64,000 nt of DNA. It comes from Bolinopsis microptera. Its lineage: Eukaryota > Ctenophora > Tentaculata > Lobata > Bolinopsidae. The stretch covers positions 16,135,669-16,199,668 of the forward strand of contig NC_087072.1 in assembly GCF_026151205.1 (NCBI RefSeq), written 5' to 3'. Made by a program: the position numbers and the translations under genes. The notes under the pieces were generated by a model. It was given only the letters and a program-made list of their open reading frames with translations, did no database searches and was not told the DNA's origin. Of the stretch, positions 1-11,585 are shown piece after piece. Positions within the stretch are counted from its first letter, which is position 1, and each line of letters begins with the position of its first letter.

Positions 1-3000
1 AAATCCCTAGTTTTTCCCCCGAGGAAGTGCTTTTTTAAAAAGAGCTTTTCAAAAAAGTTGGGGGCTCCCAACATTTCCAAGACATTCCCATGACCCGGGG
101 TTTTATTTGCAAAAGTTTTAAAAATCGGTTTCCAACGTGGGGCCGTTTTTTGGTCACGTGGGTTGAGATTTTTTTTGTTAAAAAATTTGTCATGTAGGTT
201 TCCCAATTTTACGCTTTAAAATATGTGCCCCAAAAAACTTCTGCAGAAAATATCGTTAAATTTTGCCAACTCCCAACTTGTATGATATTTTTTCAGTAAT
301 CTTTTGGGGTTGCAATATCTAATATCCTTTTTTTTTTTTTTTTTTAAGTTTTTAAGAAATAAATTGCGCCCCAAAAACGCCCAAAAAAAATGTTTTCGCT
401 AAAATATAGAAGAAGAAGAATTATTTTTAAGTTTTTTTATATTTGTTTTAGTTTTTTTTTATGGTTGCTGTGATTTTTGTTAAATTAATTGATGTTTTAA
501 AGATTTTTTAAAAGCTTTTGGACTTTTTTTTAAAAGCTTTTAGTTTTTTCTAAAATTTTTATTTCCCGATTTAAATTTCCTAACTCATTGAAATTTCCAA
601 AAATTTTATAACAAAAACTAATTACTTTTCGAAAAAAAAAAACCCTGAAAATTTTTTGGGGGACCCCCAAAGTATTCAAAAGCGGTCTATGAAATATGGT
701 AAAAAAAATAATTTTTCCCCCAAATTTTTTATTAAATTTTGCACCACTATATATGAAATAAACACTAACTACCCGTAATTTCACAAAAACAAAAAGACTA
801 TCTGGGGCGTATAGGTGGAGGGAAGAGGGGGACCAAAGGGGCTGTTTTTCTATTTATTTAGCAGAAGGGAAAGGGGGGGGCCCCCTTTCAAACAGGGGAT
901 TTTGTCAAGGGGTAAAACAACGCTTACCCTTTTTCTTTGGATATCCAACCTGTGATAAGAACTCCTTGTGGGAAAGGTTAAAATTAATTTTTACTTTGGG
1001 TGGGGATATTTTTGGTAAAAATTATTCGTCCAGAAAAAAATAAAACGGGTAAATGATTAGTTACTTAAGGAAAAAATTTTATCCCCGTTTTTTTCCCATT
1101 AAGAATAAAATTTTGGGGAAATATATTTTTTTCACTGCTATTCAGCAAACGTGTTTGATTTTTTAAATAACATATCTTTCCCCTCAGGTCAAAAATGTTC
1201 CACCTGGAAAAAATAGGTGAAGCTGGATTTACCCGCTCTTAAAGATGCTGAATCCAAAATGCCACCAAAAGAATACGATGATGAAAAACCTTTTAACCAC
1301 AAGGGTTATTTCCCAAAAAGCCCTGAAGCTATATATGCGATGGGGAAGAAAAATTTTTTTGATTTGGCATCCTTGGTTTACACTACCATCGCGGTAAATA
1401 AGTCCCCCTTGAAGACCCCGAGCTGAAACGAATTAAGTTTGGGATTTTCAGAAGCAAGGGGAAAGCCCAACGACAATTCCCCCCATTTTGGAAGTAAAAT
1501 TTTCTATAAACCATACTTCCCCCAATAAGAGGTTTCCCAAATTACTTTTTCCAGAATTGAAAAGAAGTATAACTTGCATAATTTCCGTAATTTCCATATC
1601 GCCTATTTGGCGTTGGCCCCTTTAAATATGGTCAATATTAAATATGGATCATATTATGGGGTAATATTTGGAACTCCATTAAAAAAAGGATTAAAAATAT
1701 GGGACTAATAAAGTAAGTCCCCTCCTTTTCAATCCCGAAACACCGTGGGGAAGTTAACGGTCCTAAACAGGGGAGAAACACCTGTTACATACTAAATCCT
1801 AAAACCAAGTTTAACCTTAAGATGAAAAGGCCCGGGAAAGAAAGGCAAAAACCTGCCGCTTTAGAAAGAAAGCCCCCCAACCTCGGTGCTTCCCTTTTCT
1901 CTACTAAAGTCCAATAATGAAAGAAGTAACACCCACGTCAACTGTCTGGAGCTAAAAACCGTAAGACCAGGTACATTATATTTTTTCCAAACCAACAGCA
2001 AAATCCAGTAATTTTCGGATTGGTCCCCCACTCTTAATAGTATTTTTTCATTCTTTTTTATAGGTTTGCCGGCCTAAATATTTCCGTTTCAAAATTTGGA
2101 CCTGAATCCTGTTGGGCCATCATGTCCCGCCCCACACTTTTATGAAAATTTTGCTTTAAATTCCCAATCTTTTCCAATTAAACAGGTATGAAGTTTTTTA
2201 ATTATTCCAAGCTTCTCGGAGAAAACTATACGAAAGAACCAGAGAAAAATTACAATTTAGAAGAAAACTACTTGAAACGATTTCCCGTTGTTTTTTTTTT
2301 ACATAAATAATGAACCAAGATTGTTGGGGATATAAAGTTAAAACCAATATATACTTAAGCAACCGTGGGGGGCCAGGGAGGTAGGGGTTTATTTTAATAT
2401 GCCAAAATTGTACTACGTTGTAAATTTCCCGTTTTTTAATGAACAGCCCATGGGTGCAAACCCGTGCCCTTGACTGCCTGGTGTAAGGGAAGGAATGAAA
2501 AAAAAGAAGACAAAAAGTGCCTTCTGTTATCTATTGGTGAAACGGGTCCCCCCCCTTACTATTTTATAATTAAAAACCTTTCTTGAATTTTGAATTGAAA
2601 TACCCTTACCTGTTTATTTAAGATATTAAACAAAATAGTAAGCAGAAAACCCAAGTTAATCTAATCCGGAAGTGCCACAAAACAATCATACCAACCACCC
2701 ATTCAAGAAGCTTAGTGGTCCCCCCAATTGGTAAAATCAACCTAATCTTTCGACCCCCTCCCCTCCTACCAGGCCTCGACCTTTTTCCCCCTGGAAGGCC
2801 GCCAACAACCGCTTAACTCTCGTAAAAACGAAAGAGGAGGAACCCAGCAAACACCAGAAATCGACTTATTCAATGGGGAATATCCCTTTTTTGAATAACT
2901 CCAAATGTGGGAGCGAGTAACTACACATTAGACACATTTGCAGATTTCCCATGTCCGCACAGTCCAGAAACATTGAAGTTCTTCAACAGAAAGCCCCTTC

Positions 3001-4890
3001 TTTTCTGTCGTTTTTAGCTGAAAATTAGAGGCTGAAACTTCACTTAAATAGTTTGAGAATTTCCCCATCCTCATTCACTATAAGATTTTAAAACCTAACT
3101 CCAGGGTTTGTTAGTGTGGCAGAAAATAGTGGCACCATCCATTGTCCCAAAACTCATTGTGACCCACAAAAATTCATTGTCCATCAAAAAACAAACCACT
3201 TTTTGAACCCTTTTTTAAGGTGAAATTTTTCTCTTTATTTATTATTTTCACGGTACTTGTTCATGTCCCAAACTATTATAAACCCATTTAAACTGGTTAC
3301 CCAACCCCAATTTGGCCTTAACTTTTAACAAACTTTGTTAGGTTTTTTTTTGTAAATCAGTCACCAAACGTTTTGCCTTCATGTTCCCCATTTGTAAAGA
3401 AACCCCGAGTCCATTTACCCCAAACTTTTAATTTAAGTCCGGTAGATTCCCATGTGCATTGTAACGTTTGCAAAAAATCTGTTTCCACCGACGAAATTGC
3501 CCATAGTTCCCCACCACACAGGGGAAATTACATCTGGTGGGATTTGCCCTAACGATTTTATCATTAACCCCAAAATAACTGTTTTTAAAATTCTCATAAA
3601 CCAACTTCACCACTGACGGAAGTGGGAATCCACAAATTTACGTGTTACGGGAACATCCCCGACGAATAAATGGGATGCAGGTTAAAAAAGAAATACTATA
3701 ACAGGTAAATAACGAGGTAAGGCTTTAGTATCGCTGTTATTTCAAAATGAAATGCCTCGACACTCTCCAGCGTAAAGCATACTATAAAACGTTGGGCATT
3801 ATCATTTATACCTTTAATAATGTATCGGTCCCGTTACATTAACTCGGTGGGAAAAGTTTAAAGAAGCTTGTTTGTCGGCTTTTCTTGGAAATTGGGTGGC
3901 CCTTGGTTTAAACACATGCTTGGTTGCCTGTCCCCCCCAGGCCCGAAAACGGTCTTCGAGAAACGGATATATTCCTACCATCCGAAAGCAAAAAATTGGT
4001 CCCCCCCCATTATTCCCCCTCGGTAATAAACCGCGCAAGTAAAATGCCCGCGCGCTATTAAAAACACCACAGCACTTTTTTGACCAATTCCCTTCGCAAT
4101 AGCAACGAATGTAAGCCTGTTAAAACAAAGGCTTTTCTCACCCCGGTTGCCAATAAAGTAAACACACCTAATATAAATTTTCAGCGGTTTAGCGGACGGA
4201 AAAGCAAAATCCGGATTAAGTATTTTACAACTAAGCCCAGAAAGCAAATGTCCCTTTTTAAAAAGTCAAAGCAAATGGATAATCTGCCCCTAAAAAAAAG
4301 GAAATTTTCGTTCCCCCGCTATCCTACAATTCCAGTAATTGGAAATGTTGACCCCTCGTGTTTTTAGAAAATGGGTTACCCCCTTTAGATCCCTGCATTA
4401 AAAGAGCATAAAGAAGAATACCTAACCATCAACCCAAATTCTATGTGAGGTTTGGGTTGCCCGAATAAAATATAAATAGGTTTTTTTATCATTAACAGAA
4501 ATAAACCTAAATTTTGAACCCCCCTTTTCACTATTTAAATATCACTGCCTTGTCCCCTGTGAGACTAAATCAATCAAAAAATATTTCCAGAAAAAATCCG
4601 AAAGAGGGGAAAAGCAAAGAGGCACTGGATAACATCGGTCGAACCTTAGCGCGTTAAGGAAGAATTAACTCCAGAAATAGAAGTTGAAATAGGAAAGGGT
4701 CCCTGCCCTTGTTAGTTTCAAAAGGCTTAATTGGATTGAATTTGAATTGATTTTGCATTTTATTTTTGCTTTCCTTCCCCGTTATGACGTGTTTTATCCA
4801 ACTAAATTCCCCCCCCTGAATATATATTGGATTACTGGGACAGTTTTTTTTTGAAACTCTATGTTTCTTAAGAAAGAAAATTTTATTTTA
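1..4890 (+). other. Noisy inverted second copy of the ODAD4/TTC25 locus (assembly duplicate)
   Basis: This stretch reads, base for base but with many homopolymer insertions and miscalls, as the reverse complement of 15330-11435. Anchors I matched by eye: 140-215 against 15175-15245; 275-330 against 15060-15115; about 800-880 against the ODAD4 start at 14642; 1231-1250 against 14267-14282; 2211-2290 against 13435-13492; 2871-2920 against 12945-12990; 3945-3970 against 12150-12175; 4180-4445 against 11787-11994; 4710-4800 against 11510-11570. The sum of paired coordinates drifts from about 15.3 kb to 16.3 kb, so the noisy copy is longer, as expected from insertion errors. ORFs here, such as 1217-1426, are broken pieces of ODAD4 exons and should not be annotated as separate genes. 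Confidence 0.9.
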
Positions 4891-4894
4891 TCAA

Positions 4895-5140
4895 TTTGGG
4901 GAAACAAAGGGATACCAAACATGCCAAAAGAACAGTTTTTAAGAAGCAGCCAAATGGTTTTGTTACCACGAACCTTGGCAGGTGTTGCCCCACTGGAACT
5001 CGGAAGATTTCAAAGCCGAAGGCCCTGGCCACATACGGAGAACAGTCGTTAGATTCATCTACCTCCCAAGCTAAAACCACGCCCCAAATTTTGGCCAAAT
5101 CAACTCCAATCATTATTTTGAATCGCCCAAGCTGGAAGGT
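4895..5140 (+). pseudogene. ODAD4: ODAD4 TPR exon present only in the noisy copy
   Basis: Past the point where the inverted copy matches the clean contig, the plus strand carries a further recognisable ODAD4 exon whose clean counterpart would lie in the 100-N gap. Allowing for homopolymer indels, about 4966-5050 encodes a TPR segment of the type HELGRCYLEL followed by AYGEQSL. In vertebrate ODAD4 the matching segment (FHEIGRCYLEL, then NYGEKS) lies just after the ALDNIGR segment that ends the clean copy. No single frame stays open, which I attribute to sequencing error rather than gene death. The assignment rests on remembered family sequence and on collinearity. Confidence 0.7.
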
Positions 5141-6479
5141 ATCCCTTTGGAACATTTTCATACTCCCCTGTTTGGTTCACATTAAAAATTTGTTTGGTTT
5201 TTCTTCTAAAAGTCCCTAAAACCCTCTAACCATTTAAAATTAATCAGAGATGCCCCCACGTATCATTACCCTATAAATCCAACCATCCACCCTCCTTCAG
5301 GTTTTAAATTACGCAAACGACATGGAATAAGGCCCCCCCTTTTGAGAAAAAAATTCCCCGACAAGAGTACTCAAAATCCCCGTCCGGAAGTAACTCCGAT
5401 TGATAAAAGGCTGTTATCAAGGAAATGCCCATTTTTTCCAAAAAAGCAAATCCAAGACGTTAACTACAGAATTGCAGACAGTAAGTAGTCGGCCATGGTA
5501 CACGCACTAATGGGACACAGCTTACCTGTCCAATGATTTGCTTTGATGGGATTCCCCTCCCACTTTTATTTGTGCAAATAGCATCAATCCAATTAATTTT
5601 CTAATTCCATGTTATTTAACTCTTTTGATACAGATTATGCATGGTTTTATTCGATCTTGCAGCTAGCATCCAACATTGAAATTATTCACAGGATTTCCTT
5701 GCATGGAATACATTTAACCTTCTTTTTAGCCCCATAAAAATTACCAATTAAAAAAAAGAGTATCCGAAATTTTAAAGAATGGTTTTGGGCCAATTTTTTG
5801 CTAAATACCACGTGGGGGGTAAAAACATTTAAAACGCTTTTTAAGTTTTTTTTTCTGGTGGTTTTTTTTTACCCCGTTTACCTTGATTTTTAAAAAAAAA
5901 AACTTTAAACTGTTTAAAAAAAATATTGGTATTGATTTTTAAAAGACAACAAATGTAAAACCGCAAAAGCCAAAATAAAAAAGAGGTACCCCCAAAAAAC
6001 CAAAAAAACCCCTTTAAAAATTTAAATTCCCCGCATTTCTTAAAACCCCTTTCCAAGTTTGCGTAACTTTGTTTTTTAAAACAATAAACGCCCCCCCTTT
6101 ATTAGTAACCGTTTTTTTTTTTTTTTAAAAAATAAAACCCGGGGGCTGGATTAGTTTTTTAACATTTTTAATTTTGAATTTTTCCCAAATAAAAATTAAA
6201 TTTTTAATTCTCAAATATCGGGTTTTTTATTCCGTAAAAAACTCGAGAATTTTTTGTGTCCCCAAAGTCCCCCCCCTTGGGCCCCCGCCCCCCTTTTTTT
6301 TGCAAATGCAAAAATTTTGTTCCCCGCACCGAACAACAAAATTAAAAAAAGCCCTTTTTTAAACCCCCCATGAAATCAAATTGTTTAATGTTTTCCCCCA
6401 AATTTTATTGTTCCATTGTTTCCATTTCGTAGAAATCCCGGGGGGAAAGGAAATAGTTTTCCCGAAAGACCGGTAAAGA
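5141..6479. other. Low-accuracy sequence, probable 3' ODAD4 introns and exons
   Basis: Error-rich DNA beyond the inverted match. A possible exon end with a consensus GTAAGT donor lies at about 5420-5486; its frame reads roughly QIQDVNYRIAD and could be a late TPR helix of ODAD4. From about 5840 the sequence becomes dominated by homopolymers. No other reliable gene can be read. Confidence 0.35.
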
Positions 6480-7760
6480 AAAATGACCCTCCGAAGGGGG
6501 GAAAACCTCTTCCCCCCCCCCAAAAGCACCAACTCCCCCCCCAAAGGTTTTTTTCCCACACCCCCCCTTTCCCCCCAAACCCCCCCCAAAGGGGCAAAAA
6601 ACCCCCCTGCGCTTTCCCCCCCCAAAGAAATGGCCCCTTTTTTTAAAAAAACCCCCCCTCCCCCCCCAAACCCCCCCAAAAAAAACCAACCCCCCCAGCC
6701 CACACCCCAAAAAAAAAACCCGACCCCCCCCCCCCAAAACCCCAAAAAAAACCAAAAAGCCCCCCGCCCAAAACCCAAAAAAAACACTAAAGCCCCCCCG
6801 GAAAAAAAGCTACAAAAACCGGGGGCCAAAAAAAAGCCCAAACCCCAGCCCCCCCAAGGAAACCAACGCCAACCCCCCCCAAGGAAAAACCCACGCCCCG
6901 CCCCCCAAGGGGAAAAACCTTTCCCCACCCCCAAAAAACAGAAGAGGTAAAACCAGCAACACCGGGGGGCTTTTCCCCCTCCCCCCCAAGAGTGCTAGCC
7001 TGGTGGGGGGCCCAAAAAACCAGCCCCAAAAACCCTTTTCCCCCCCACCCCCACAAAAAAAGCGCCAAAAAAGCCCAGCTGATGCCTAAACCGGCAAAAA
7101 CCCCCAAAGCTCTAAACCACGACGCCCCCCCCGGCCCTGCAAAAAACCCCCGGAAAAGCCCCCTGGGAAAAAAACAAAAACCCGGCCCAAAACCCCCCCC
7201 GCGCCCGCCAAAAACCCGGCAGCCTGCCCCGGGCCAAAAACGGCCAACCCCCCCCGGGGCCCGCCCCCAAAAACCCCCCAAAAACCCCCAAGCCCGGGGT
7301 GCTAAACCGGCAACGCCCCCCAGCTGTCCCAAATCCAGCCCAAGAGTGCCCAAACCCCCCGGGCGGCCCCAAAAAACCCCGAACAAAACCAAAACTGCCC
7401 TTTCCACCCCAGCAAAAAAAGCGCAAAAGCCCCCCCCCGAGCCCCCAAAAACCGGCCCCAACGCCCAAAAACGGCTGCTTAAAAACCCACGACCCAACCC
7501 CGTCGAAAGCTAAACCCCCCAAAAAGCCCCCCCCGGCTGCTAAAAAAGGCAAAACGCCCAAACCAAAACCCCCCCTAAATCCCGGACCGCCTTTCGATGC
7601 TAAAAAAAACCCGGCCCCAAAACCCCCCGCGGCTGCCCCAAAAAAAAGCGACCGGGCCTGGCCGGGAAAATAAACCGGCCAACGCCCCCCTTTTTGCAAA
7701 AAACCCGGCCAACGCCCCCCCGGCTGTTTAAACCGGGGAACCCCCGGGAAAAGTTCCCCC
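6480..7760 (+). repeat. C/A-rich tract reading as Lys/Pro/Ala-rich protein on the plus strand
   Basis: About 1.3 kb made almost wholly of C and A runs. Plus-strand frames at 6483-6950, 6992-7513 and 7299-7673 are open and almost entirely K, P and A, with motifs such as AAKKGKTPKPKP. GCTG-containing words recur (about 7320, 7472, 7535, 7632, 7724), hinting at a degenerate tandem repeat. Two explanations remain: a real Lys/Ala/Pro-rich tail (a histone H1-like or low-complexity C-terminus lying downstream of ODAD4 on the same strand) with inflated homopolymers, or pure basecalling degeneration. The ORFs on the opposite strand (Gly/Phe-rich) are its shadow. Confidence 0.45.
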
Positions 7761-10020
7761 CCCTGCTCCCCCCCCACCAAAACAAATTTCCGCTACAAAA
7801 GCCCAAAACAATGAATGGGAGGTAAAAGCTTTTTATTTTAAATTGCTTGGGGCCCAAATTCCCCCCCAAAAATCAAAAAGCAAATTTTCCCGGGGAAACC
7901 CCGGTTTTTTTTTTTAGGTATTTTTTGTTTTGAAATCTTTTAAAAAACAAATTATTATGAAATTTAAAACCCCCAAATTGGTTTCCACAAATTTTGCGTT
8001 TTTAACCAACAATAAAACCCCAGCCCTTGAAATCCGTTTTTACCTTTCGGAATTAGCTAAAACCCTGCCCTCCGTTGATCAAAGTTTTTCTGCCAATCCC
8101 TGTGTTCGTTTTGGTTTTTGGATAAATTGTTTACCCAGCTTTTTTTTATTCCTTACCAAAACCCGGCCCCCAAGCACATAAAAAAAACATTACTACAAAA
8201 TTTTCCCCCCCTTTTCTGGGGGGGGCGTTGGGTTTAAGGAAGTAGCGCCCTAGAGACGGGGCGGATAATTGAAAGAAAACCCCGTTTTTGCCCCCCCTTC
8301 AGCCCCCCCACTTTTTAAAAAAGGCCCCATAAAAACCGCACTTTTTGAAAACCCTTACAGGATTAATTCCAGAGAATCTACCGGGGTTTTTAAAAAAAGT
8401 CCCCCCCGGGCCCCCCCGACCCAAAAAACAATTTTGAAAAAACCCCTGTCCCCTTCCCCTGAAAATCTTCAAAAATAAATTTTTATCCCCTTTTTTCCCT
8501 TTAAATTTTTATCGGCGTAAAAACTTTCCCGGAACCTTTTTACATTGGGGCCCCCTTAATACTCCCCCCCCCCCCCCCCCGTACATTAGTCCCCCAACAA
8601 AAAGGCCCCCCATGGGTCCCACACTCCACATAAAAATTTTTTTAATAATCCTGAAAAACTTGTAGTTGTAAAAATGGTGGGGCCATGAAACCCCCATTTT
8701 TTGACTTAACCGAAAAAATTTTAAGCCCCTTTTTCTAAAATTTTTTCCTGGAAGCCGTTTGGGAGGCATAATTAAATGTTTAAAAAACCCTTAATTTTTT
8801 TTTTTTTTCGATAAAAATTCGGAAATTTTTAAAACCGTATTCGGGAACGCCCCCCGTTTTGGCCCCCCCAAAAAAAATTGAATCCTTTTAAAAAAGTCCC
8901 CCCCCGCCCCCCCTAAGTTTTTTTTTTTGTTTAAAAATTGGGGCAAAAAAAAAATTTTCCCCCCAAATTTTTCTCCATTTGATGGTTTCCCATTTACCGA
9001 ATAAAACTTTTTGAATCCAGTTTTTTTTGGGCGCCCCATTTTCCCCCTTTTCTTCTTGGAAAAAATTTTTTATGAAAAACCCAAAGAAAAAAAAATTCAA
9101 CGTAAGTGACTTTGAAAACGAGGCAGTTTTAAAAGAAATAAAATATTTTTAAAAAAACAAAATACCAAAGCCCATTTTTCTAATTTTTTGGCCCCTTAGC
9201 CCCCCAAATTTTTATACATAAAAAGCGGAAAAATTTTTCCACAAAAAAAAACCTCCCTCGGGTATAAAAATTGTTTTAGTTAGGCAGGAACCTCCCCCCC
9301 TTTTTTAAATTAGGAGAAGGGGTAAACAGAAAAAAAAATTTTTCAAAAAATATTTAAAAAGTTACGGGGGGAACGGGGGCCGAAAAGTTTTTTTTTAAAG
9401 TTAAAAATACGTTTTTTTGGAATTGACCAATGGGCCCCCCAAAAATTTAAATTCTGGGGATTCAACCCAAGCGCCCGCCGGGGGCACTGGGTATAAAAGC
9501 AGTAAATAAAAAATTACCCCTCCTTTAAATTTGGGCCCAATTTTTCCAACGGTTTTTACTTTTTGGTATCCAACAAAAAAATTAAACCCACCCCCCCTTT
9601 TCCGTTTTTTGGGGAAGCCCAATAAACGTTTACAATAATTTGCCTTTTAAACTTTGTCCTCCAGCCCCGCCCCCCTTTTTTTTTTTGGTTAAAAAAAATT
9701 TTTTTTAGGTTTTTTCCCCAAAAAAAAAAAACCCCCCAGTTTACGGGGTGCCGTTTTGCTCCCTTTTTTTTTTATTTTCCCTCTAGTTTTTTTTTAATTT
9801 TTTTTTTTAAAATATTTTTAATGAGTCTGAATTTCCCCGAATGCCCCCAAATTTTTTCGACTGAAAAAAAATTTTCTGTCCCCCTTTTTAAATTGAAAAA
9901 CCGAAAAAGAAAATTTAAAAACAAAAAAAAAACGACCTTTTTGGTCCCGTTTTTTCTTGTTCGAAAAAAATTTTACCGTGGCCCCAAGATAAAAAATTTT
10001 TTCCCCGGGGTTTTACCTTA
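7761..10020. other. Low-accuracy sequence with no readable gene
   Basis: Homopolymer-rich, clearly unpolished sequence. Short ORFs here have implausible composition (runs of K, F, P, G) and none resembles a known family. Quality changes abruptly to normal at about 10020. Confidence 0.6.
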
Positions 10021-11334
10021 TCGATAGAGCTAAAACCTGCAGTTGTATATTTTGCGATGATACTGGATATTTTATTAATATAATCTCGGTATAGACTGTA
10101 TAATAACATAAAATGAAATGGTTTTATCGACGGACGACGGTGTCCGCAAGTATTCAGTGTTTTTTTTGATAAACTCCAATGTAAAATGTTTACCAAACTT
10201 CACACCATTTTCATGAACACTGTAATAACATATTTCACAATCTCACCGATTATTTGAAATACACTTATTGACGTTGTAACTGCATTGTGATGTTACCCAA
10301 CGTTTATCCAATATTATCAGAAATAACATAAATAATAAATATTTGTTACTAAAATATGTTTAATTTCAGGTTTAAATGCCCCCAGCTTGGCACCCCAAGA
10401 GGTGTAGCATGTTAAAACGAGTAGAACCAACACTTCACTGCTACTGATAACCTACTACCCACTGGACATGTGATCCTCTGTACATTCCAATCCTTTCTGC
10501 ATAATGAATAATGACTGGTCAAGATAATATCCTGCTTTTTTATTTTGTGGAGAAAAATTCATATGTATTTATATTAAATGCTAATTTTTTTGAAAATATG
10601 TCAAGACTACTTACGTCAAAAGTGATGCGAGTATCCATTTTAGTTTTCAATGTGATTTGCATTTTGTTTTTCCACAAATTTTGTATGATACTTGATCGTA
10701 ACGATATGATACCTGAACTGTAAAGAATTGCCTGTGAGTGTGATATGGAATTTAAATATTGTAAATAACTTTTTATGATCAACATTCAACACTTGATAAA
10801 TGCTCTAAAACAAACAATTTTTAGTTTTTCATTTGTCACAGTGTTCTAATTGGCTGACAATATGCAGAATAATTCAATAGCAAAGTCAAAAGTTAATTTC
10901 CTGAACATTTTAATTTGGCCCAAAATGAAACATTTTGAATAATAACTTAAAAGGACTAATTAGGTCGGTACCGAGAATTTCAGTATTTCTAGTAGGAATG
11001 TCAGGGCTACTAAAGTCGTTCTCGAGGATTACAGTATTTAACGAGGTCTAATCGTAATCTTCTTACATCCAACATCGTTCGATGTGATCTGAGCTGTGTA
11101 AAGGTAAAATAAAATGGTGATGCATCTGGATTATTACTAGGAATGTCAGGGCTACCCAAATTTTCATCTACAATCTATAAATTTATTGTTATAGAAATGT
11201 CGTGGCTATCCGGTGTAAATGTTGGTATGTCATTAAAATTTAAATACTTGCTGGTGCTTTTTGATAAAGTGCAAACTAATAGATATACTGGGTTAGGTGA
11301 CGAGTTTTTGAAATTGTCGCGTATAATTATATTT
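10021..11334. other. Clean intergenic or 3'-flanking sequence of the left contig
   Basis: Normal-quality AT-rich DNA. At 10359-10370 a pyrimidine-rich stretch ending in TTTCAG is followed by a short plus-strand open frame (about 10371-10416, ending GVAC and stop). It could be a terminal exon of the gene running in from the left, but this is weak. The phrase AGGAATGTCAGGGCTAC occurs twice, at about 10994 and 11140. I see no protein I can identify. Confidence 0.4.
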
Positions 11335-11434
11335 NNNNNNNNNNNNNNNNNNNNNNNNNNNNNNNNNNNNNNNNNNNNNNNNNNNNNNNNNNNNNNNNNN
11401 NNNNNNNNNNNNNNNNNNNNNNNNNNNNNNNNNN
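11335..11434. other. Assembly gap, exactly 100 N
   Basis: A run of exactly 100 N, the conventional placeholder for a scaffold gap of unknown size. It cuts ODAD4 after the exon ending at 11586. Confidence 0.99.
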
Positions 11435-11585
11435 TGTTCCCAACTGAAATAAATTCTCATTAGAATAGAGTTCAACTGATCACAGATCAATAACTCAGAA
11501 TTAGTGATTAACACGTCATACGGAAAGCAAAAAATGCAATCAATTCAAATCATCAATAAGCCTTTTGACTACAGCAGGGACTCAC

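Noticed and set aside
1217-1426. 69-codon ORF with ALKDAE and YAMGKK as a separate small gene
   Set aside because: It is a damaged copy of ODAD4 exon 2 (14075-14316) in the inverted noisy contig.
6359-7869. Gly/Phe/Trp-rich ORFs of 70-236 codons on the minus strand
   Set aside because: They are the antisense of the C/A-rich tract and depend on homopolymer runs.
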